From the NCBI GenBank assembly GCA_964556885.1, contig CAZKYP010000054.1, positions 1 through 18,351 on the forward strand: a stretch of DNA of 18,351 bases. Reading direction: 5' to 3'. The translations under genes were made by a program, and so were the position numbers. Within the stretch, counting starts at the first letter, position 1. Every line of letters begins with the position of its first letter. The notes below the pieces were generated by a model, which saw only the letters and a program-made list of their open reading frames with translations, was not told the DNA's origin and did no database searches. Shown here one piece after another: positions 15,301 to 18,351 of the stretch. The stretch comes from CAZKYP01 sp964556885. GTDB lineage: Bacteria; Planctomycetota; Phycisphaerae; Sedimentisphaerales; Anaerobacaceae.

Positions 15301-16307
15301 TCCAGGAACTTACCGCAAAGCCCCAGCCCCGAGCCGATAACGAGAATTTCATTCGCATCCGGCTTCTGGCACAGCGTTATAGCGGTTGTCTGAGCGGCGG
15401 AACTTTCATCCGGCAATGCCTCAACTACCCCACCCTCACGAACGGTTATCCATCTGCCCTGATATGTCCCGTAAAGATATTCGGCCTGGGCCGTCTGGAA
15501 CGAACCGGCCAGTTCGGCGTCTGCTGCTTCCGGGAACAGCCTGGTCCATTTGATAATTTGCATATATCGCATCAACGTTTTATCGGCGCCGAAGACCAGA
15601 GCAAGACAGACTGAGACCGGGATTAAAAAGGATATGACAGAAGCCGAAATTTGTCCTATGGATAAATTATTCCGTACCCCGCTTAAACCATTCGGACTAA
15701 CAGGCGACATCAGACCTTTGGCTATCCGGACGGCAAATATCGACATAGTCAGGACAAATATAAGCACAAAAAAAATTGTAACGAGGTTCGTACCGAGTCC
15801 CAGCAGGATAGTAACACCAACGCCGCCGACGAAACTTCCGGCGGCTTCGATTATGTATACGAGTGAAACGGCAATTCCGCCGTCCTGCTTAACCTGATTC
15901 GAGGAAATCCATCTGCAGGCAACAGGGAAAAGCATCCCGGTTATGATACTGACCGGCGCATTGATAATCGTTGCTGAAAGCAGAATCGTTTTTACCGACC
16001 AGAGTGCATAAGGTTCGACACCGGTAATCTCCCTTGCCTTCAGGATTAATATCGCCTGTAAAACAAAGGCCGGTACATACGCCAGAGACAGGAATTCTAT
16101 GTTATTAAGCAGCTTGTGGGCAAATCTTCCGGCCCTGTAAACCAATACAGCCCCGAGCCCAACCCACAGGAACCACGACCAGAAAAAGATGCCCACGCTT
16201 ATATCGTTACCTTCGAACGTTGTGATAAACTCGCGGAAAAGCAGGGTCTGCGCGCCGATGGCAAAAAGACCGTAACAGAATATCAGCAAACCCTTCGCAA
16301 ACTTCAT
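12306..16307 (-). CDS. MFS/spermidine-synthase-like, FMN-binding, NapH-type Fe-S membrane fusion
   Basis: This 1333-residue protein is built from two halves. The first has about seven membrane helices (1-240) and a Rossmann domain (about 265-470) with GSGLG at 325-329, followed by further helices (about 555-840). This is the layout of fused MFS/spermidine synthase proteins. The Asp expected in the aminopropyltransferase active site appears as Asn395 (ILNLPEA), so polyamine synthesis is doubtful. The second half is NosR-like. An FMN_bind domain (about 860-985) contains DVHAVTGATISS, with Thr961 as the probable covalent flavin site. Membrane helices follow with CGYICP (Cys1087, 1091) and CRYLCP (Cys1185, 1189), then Cys1216, 1228, 1231 and 1234 for a [4Fe-4S] cluster. 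It probably carries electrons across or along the inner membrane. It overlaps the MEMO-AMMECR1 gene by ATGA (16304-16307), and its stop codon lies within the MITE-like repeat. Confidence 0.88.
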   Translation of the reverse strand: MKFAKGLLIFCYGLFAIGAQTLLFREFITTFEGNDISVGIFFWSWFLWVGLGAVLVYRAGRFAHKLLNNIEFLSLAYVPAFVLQAILILKAREITGVEPYALWSVKTILLSATIINAPVSIITGMLFPVACRWISSNQVKQDGGIAVSLVYIIEAAGSFVGGVGVTILLGLGTNLVTIFFVLIFVLTMSIFAVRIAKGLMSPVSPNGLSGVRNNLSIGQISASVISFLIPVSVCLALVFGADKTLMRYMQIIKWTRLFPEAADAELAGSFQTAQAEYLYGTYQGRWITVREGGVVEALPDESSAAQTTAITLCQKPDANEILVIGSGLGLCGKFLEFPQIENVTWSDCDSQYVQNINKFVPAEFQITDNRFAPLAGDIRPMLEQKKRVFDIVILNLPEATTSVLNRYYTLEFYNLLKQSLRPDGILAVRMAGGENIMGTELINLGASARLTLEKVFSRLVLVPGEETWLIASDSAEITGNPAVLRDRFASIQEADNVFAPAALLSIYLPDRAETAMNYYSSADLPENLLINRDTRPLTYLYNLLLTAKQSGAPAARFIKLLALAGPWAFIVPILVFLVLRIIYISSYPKRDLVSEKKGTSFDSSFLVFSAGWIGIGVVIVLMYMYQTRFGSLYLHIGIVSSLFMVGLTIGAAITGGLLGGNRTTQSQKLLLVLIFVHSLLLYSITLLPAEQLTHQIFAIAFVLCGLCAGGYFPIAAGQLADSALETGSAGSKLETADHIGASAGGLLTSLALVPVLGAKVTLLVFILLIVANLPVVLIKIFKKEKIIPSVKDSDLELRNLGYTLFGVGLSIVLCSNLLVRAGERFRSALPEHAAQALAGQLHIERATSILSGGDKKITYYKVFKTDSEKQGQFGPSSDDELTGYIFSSTELAPEVVGFGGKINLAIYVDKTDGKLVDYSIIQSNETPEYLELLSEWHDSLSGRSIFAEEPFYDVHAVTGATISSNAILSALQNSGRRFAAEVLGLSLQPQAAEKTWWAGFLSNYNGIYLICVLILALLVTYFGGFWSRLAVLLSTLAVGGFRLNAQYSSEQIATILSLQAPALRLTGPFIFIVGIPLLVIIFGNIYCGYICPFGAAQELLGYLVPQRFKSIPAVKPMRKARFVKYIVLLVLIVVFFLSRNRTTLSADPLISIFNFRFVKSVIHPAILWIAVAGLIGSIFYTRFWCRYLCPVGAFLAILNKIAILKRYLPKKRFGRCEFGLTAADNMDCIHCDRCRFQLKAISEKKYIPHVPSTPVKFQNPYFLTAVIVIAVLISLSSINRLSRVVSTGFDQTVAVITTSSGGRPRDVDLQRVRTMIEQNKLSDKEAEFYRKAD

Positions 16308-17905
16308 TTCTCATTCTCGCCAAATACGATAGCCTGAAAGACCTGGAAGCTCGCACCGTCTTTCCATGCATCGGCGGGCAACTGCGCCTTAAGAGACAAC
16401 TGTGTGAGCATCTGGTCGACGTTCCAGCTCTGTTCCGGAGCGACCTGTGGCAGGAAGACGGCGGAATGGCCGTCTTTGCTTAGGATAACACCGTCTATTC
16501 CGATCCGGATTTGGTCGGGCGAGGCAACGGGCTGAGGTACTGTAAGAGCGGAAATCTCGATTGTGATGTCCCCGCATTCGGATTCTTGTACCGGAAGAAA
16601 TCGCCTGTCGTTAAAGCAGGCGTTAATCGCATTCATAAGCACCGACATATACAAAGGCCGCTGCGGGATTATGTCACCGATACATCCCCTGAGCTGTGAA
16701 TTTTTCTTGAGTGTCACGAAAGCCGCTCCGGGACGTTTCATCGCATCGCTTATTGTGACATCAAGTTCGGATACCTGCGGGACTTTTCGATTTTTAACGG
16801 CGTACATCATTGTTTGCCGCGCTAAAGTCAAAAGCTGCTCCTTGTCCTCTTCGGTTAATTCCTGCGAAGCAGCCTGTGGCTCAACCTCCGGGGATTCTTC
16901 CCATTGCCCCGAAAACGCGGCAGAAAGGTAACTAACCGAATTAGTAAAATCACCGGCCTGCTCGCCAGAAGTTGCATATTTTACCAGGTGCACTTCTGAT
17001 TGTTTACTCAGCATTGAAAGAAGGATTGCAATCGGTACAGAACCGCATATTGTTGTTCCGGTTTTATCTTTATATTCCAGAAAGCCTTTGGCATCGAGGT
17101 TGGCAATCTGCTTATATGCGCCCATGTCGAGTTCTTTGATTTTCTCAGGTATATTTTCGCTGAAAGGTACGTAACTGTAATTGGGGCCGTAATGGGTAAA
17201 ATCGGAGCTTGCAATTACAAGGGTATCCCTATCGACCATACCTTTTAGAACAGCCGCGGCCTGTTGGATCGTTTCCAATGAGCACTGCCCAGCCACAATC
17301 GGAACGAACTTAAAGTCATCCTGACAATATTGCAGAAGCGGCAGCTCGATCTGGACGCTGTGTTCGTATTGGTGAGCCACTGATACGTTCTGAAACTGTG
17401 GGTATTTAAGAAGCTTATTTATGAATTCCACATCCAGAGGTACCTCGCCGAGAGGCGTTTGATAATACGTCTGGTTCGGTATGCTAAGTATTTCCTGCAT
17501 CGAGACACGATGACTTGGGCCGATTACTACGATTCGTTTATATTTCCTGTCGGTGGTTTTAAGCCCGCACGCCGCAACCTGACCCGAGTACTGGTACCCT
17601 GCATGAGGCAGAATCAAGGCTATCACGTTATTAATCGGTGTAACCTGGGCTTGCTGGAAAAAGTCCTCAATTTGTGTTCGTAATTCCTTCTCATCGGCAG
17701 GATACCATGTCCCGGCGAGCGACGACTGCAACACGGATTTAGCCGGCTCACTCGATTCCTCTGCCGGGGTCTGCGCCTGTGTATCGTTCGAAACGGGAGT
17801 TTCCTTCCCGCATGAAACGACCAGCAGGCCGGGAATGCCTACAAGCATGATTACCAACGGTAGTAATTTTATTTTCCTATATAATTTTTCGTATCGTCTA
17901 ACCAT
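16304..17905 (-). CDS. MEMO1-AMMECR1 fusion lipoprotein (AmmeMemoRadiSam proteins B and A)
   Basis: This 533-residue protein starts with a basic segment, a hydrophobic stretch and a lipobox VVSC (Cys32), so it should be a lipoprotein outside the cytoplasm. Residues about 60-335 are a MEMO1 domain with LPHAGYQYSG (His101), GPSHR (His132), EHSVQIELPLL (His182), SSDFTHYG (233-240) and TTICGSVPI (Cys287). His101, His132 and Cys287 correspond to human MEMO1 His49, His81 and Cys244, reported iron ligands. A short acidic linker leads to an AMMECR1 domain (about 350-530) with LRGCIG at 405-410. In many bacteria the two domains are separate genes beside a radical SAM enzyme; here they are fused and exported. 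The biochemical role is unknown. ATG 17905 has GGAG (17914-17917) 8 bases upstream and lies one base after the small Tat gene. Confidence 0.93.
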   Translation of the reverse strand: MVRRYEKLYRKIKLLPLVIMLVGIPGLLVVSCGKETPVSNDTQAQTPAEESSEPAKSVLQSSLAGTWYPADEKELRTQIEDFFQQAQVTPINNVIALILPHAGYQYSGQVAACGLKTTDRKYKRIVVIGPSHRVSMQEILSIPNQTYYQTPLGEVPLDVEFINKLLKYPQFQNVSVAHQYEHSVQIELPLLQYCQDDFKFVPIVAGQCSLETIQQAAAVLKGMVDRDTLVIASSDFTHYGPNYSYVPFSENIPEKIKELDMGAYKQIANLDAKGFLEYKDKTGTTICGSVPIAILLSMLSKQSEVHLVKYATSGEQAGDFTNSVSYLSAAFSGQWEESPEVEPQAASQELTEEDKEQLLTLARQTMMYAVKNRKVPQVSELDVTISDAMKRPGAAFVTLKKNSQLRGCIGDIIPQRPLYMSVLMNAINACFNDRRFLPVQESECGDITIEISALTVPQPVASPDQIRIGIDGVILSKDGHSAVFLPQVAPEQSWNVDQMLTQLSLKAQLPADAWKDGASFQVFQAIVFGENEK

Positions 17906-17906
17906 T

Positions 17907-18089
17907 TCAGCCGCTCCATTTACTTTGCTTAAAGATTTTCCCCAGCGGTTTCAAAGGACCGGGATATTTCTTAGCCTGATAGGCACGTATGAATTTCCGG
18001 GGCGAAACGTTTCTGCCCAACCAGGAAAAACCTAATGCGACAGCCGAACCGGCTTTTATTAGTTGATGGATGAATTTCCTGCGCGTCAT
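17907..18089 (-). CDS. 60-aa twin-arginine signal protein
   Basis: This small gene sits between the radical SAM gene and the MEMO-AMMECR1 gene. It starts MTRRKFIHQLIKAGSAVALG: a Tat motif (TRRKF) followed by a hydrophobic stretch. The remaining 35 residues are basic and end YPGPLKPLGKIFKQSKWSG. It has no cysteine and no clear signal peptidase site, so it may stay anchored by its Tat helix. ATG 18089 is preferred over ATG 18095 because GGAG at 18097-18100 is 7 bases upstream of the former and 1 base from the latter. Its ATG overlaps the stop of the radical SAM gene (ATGA, 18086-18089). I know no function for it. It may be a membrane subunit or assembly partner of the neighbouring proteins. Confidence 0.75.
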   Translation of the reverse strand: MTRRKFIHQLIKAGSAVALGFSWLGRNVSPRKFIRAYQAKKYPGPLKPLGKIFKQSKWSG

Positions 18090-18351
18090 TTCCATACTCC
18101 GTAAATCTGTTTATTGCAACGCGGGCAGCAGCCGTCTCTGAGATTTTTTTGCAAGATGGTATACCCGCTGCGTTCGACCAGCAGCATCTTGCAGCCGGGG
18201 CAATATGTGTTCTGACCTTCCCTGCTGGCGATGTTTCCGATATAAACAAAATCCAGTCCTTCACTTAATCCGATTTCGCGGGCGGTTTGCAGAGTCTGCA
18301 GGGAGGTCGGCGGCAGGTTCCGCATTTGATAACGCGGGATAAATCCAGAAA
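18086..18351 (-). CDS. AmmeMemoRadiSam radical SAM enzyme, C-terminal part only
   Basis: The frame is open to the right edge, so only the last 87 or so residues are present; the internal ATG at 18325 is not the start. The sequence GFIPRYQMRNLPPTSLQTL, then AREIGLSEGLDFVYIGN, TYCPGCKMLLVERSGY and a final CCPRCNKQIYGVW matches the C-terminus of the radical SAM member of the AmmeMemoRadiSam system. Two CxxC pairs (in TYCPGC and CCPRC) form a zinc-ribbon-like end. The radical SAM core with its CxxxCxxC cluster motif lies beyond the window. It is the most upstream gene visible in the operon. The substrate is unknown. Confidence 0.9.
   Translation of the reverse strand, partial: SGFIPRYQMRNLPPTSLQTLQTAREIGLSEGLDFVYIGNIASREGQNTYCPGCKMLLVERSGYTILQKNLRDGCCPRCNKQIYGVWK
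18097..18100 (-). promoter_or_regulatory. Ribosome binding site deciding the small Tat gene start
   Basis: GGAG on the minus strand, inside the end of the radical SAM gene, lies 7 bases before ATG 18089. It is only one base from the alternative ATG at 18095, which makes that one unlikely. Confidence 0.65.

Noticed and set aside
12306..16307. Calling the large membrane protein a true spermidine synthase
   Set aside because: The expected catalytic Asp position reads Asn395, and the protein is fused to a redox module, so only fold-level similarity is supported.
12306..16307. Assigning the C-terminal half as NosR of a nitrous oxide reductase system
   Set aside because: The domain order is NosR-like, but no nosZ, nosD or related gene is present, and the ferredoxin part is shorter than in NosR.

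Overview
The window looks like a chromosomal piece from a Planctomycetota bacterium, most likely of the class Phycisphaerae. This is inferred from three things: a secreted LamG protein with the block YYWRVDEVN, a decayed fragment carrying RINMGTYGGT (a block common at the C-terminus of Phycisphaerae beta-helix proteins), and a short gspK-L-M-C-D type secretion operon beside an exported alpha-L-fucosidase. No rRNA, tRNA, CRISPR array or complete autonomous mobile element is visible.

Layout, left to right. (1) 1-488, minus: N-terminal part of a lipoprotein alpha-L-fucosidase (GH29), cut by the window edge, with its own promoter at 549-577. (2) 595-8722, minus: one tight operon read right to left. 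It encodes minor pseudopilin GspK, a GspL-like PilM-PilN protein, a GspM/PilO-like protein, a GspC-like protein, secretin GspD, a DPM1-like family 2 glycosyltransferase and a 529-residue protein of unknown function. Genes overlap or nearly abut throughout, including an 86-bp overlap between gspD and the glycosyltransferase. The ATPase, platform protein and major pseudopilin genes are not here. (3) 8723-9624: a 0.9-kb region without a convincing gene, holding a promoter and a roughly 0.3-kb leader for the plus-strand gene that follows. (4) 9625-11862, plus: a secreted LamG/FN3-like/LamG protein, ended by a clear intrinsic terminator. (5) 11955-12310: a remnant of a beta-helix protein next to a 208-bp MITE-like element with 22-bp terminal inverted repeats. 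The outer end of this element supplies the stop codon of the next gene. (6) 12306-18351, minus: a tightly overlapping operon, read right to left. It encodes the C-terminus of an AmmeMemoRadiSam radical SAM enzyme, a 60-residue Tat-signal protein, a lipoprotein fusing MEMO1 and AMMECR1 domains, and a 1333-residue membrane protein. That protein joins an MFS/spermidine-synthase-like half to a NosR-like half (FMN-binding domain plus NapH-type Fe-S membrane module).

The strongest candidate for an undescribed system is region 6. A radical SAM enzyme, an extracytoplasmic MEMO-AMMECR1 lipoprotein with all three expected metal ligands, a small Tat protein and a flavin/iron-sulfur transmembrane protein appear to be translated as one coupled unit. 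I infer a membrane redox or metal-handling pathway that passes electrons to the periplasmic side. No substrate can be deduced from the sequence. Region 2 is a fairly ordinary Phycisphaerae-type secretion operon whose gene order mirrors pilMNOPQ, with two accessory genes of uncertain role at its end.
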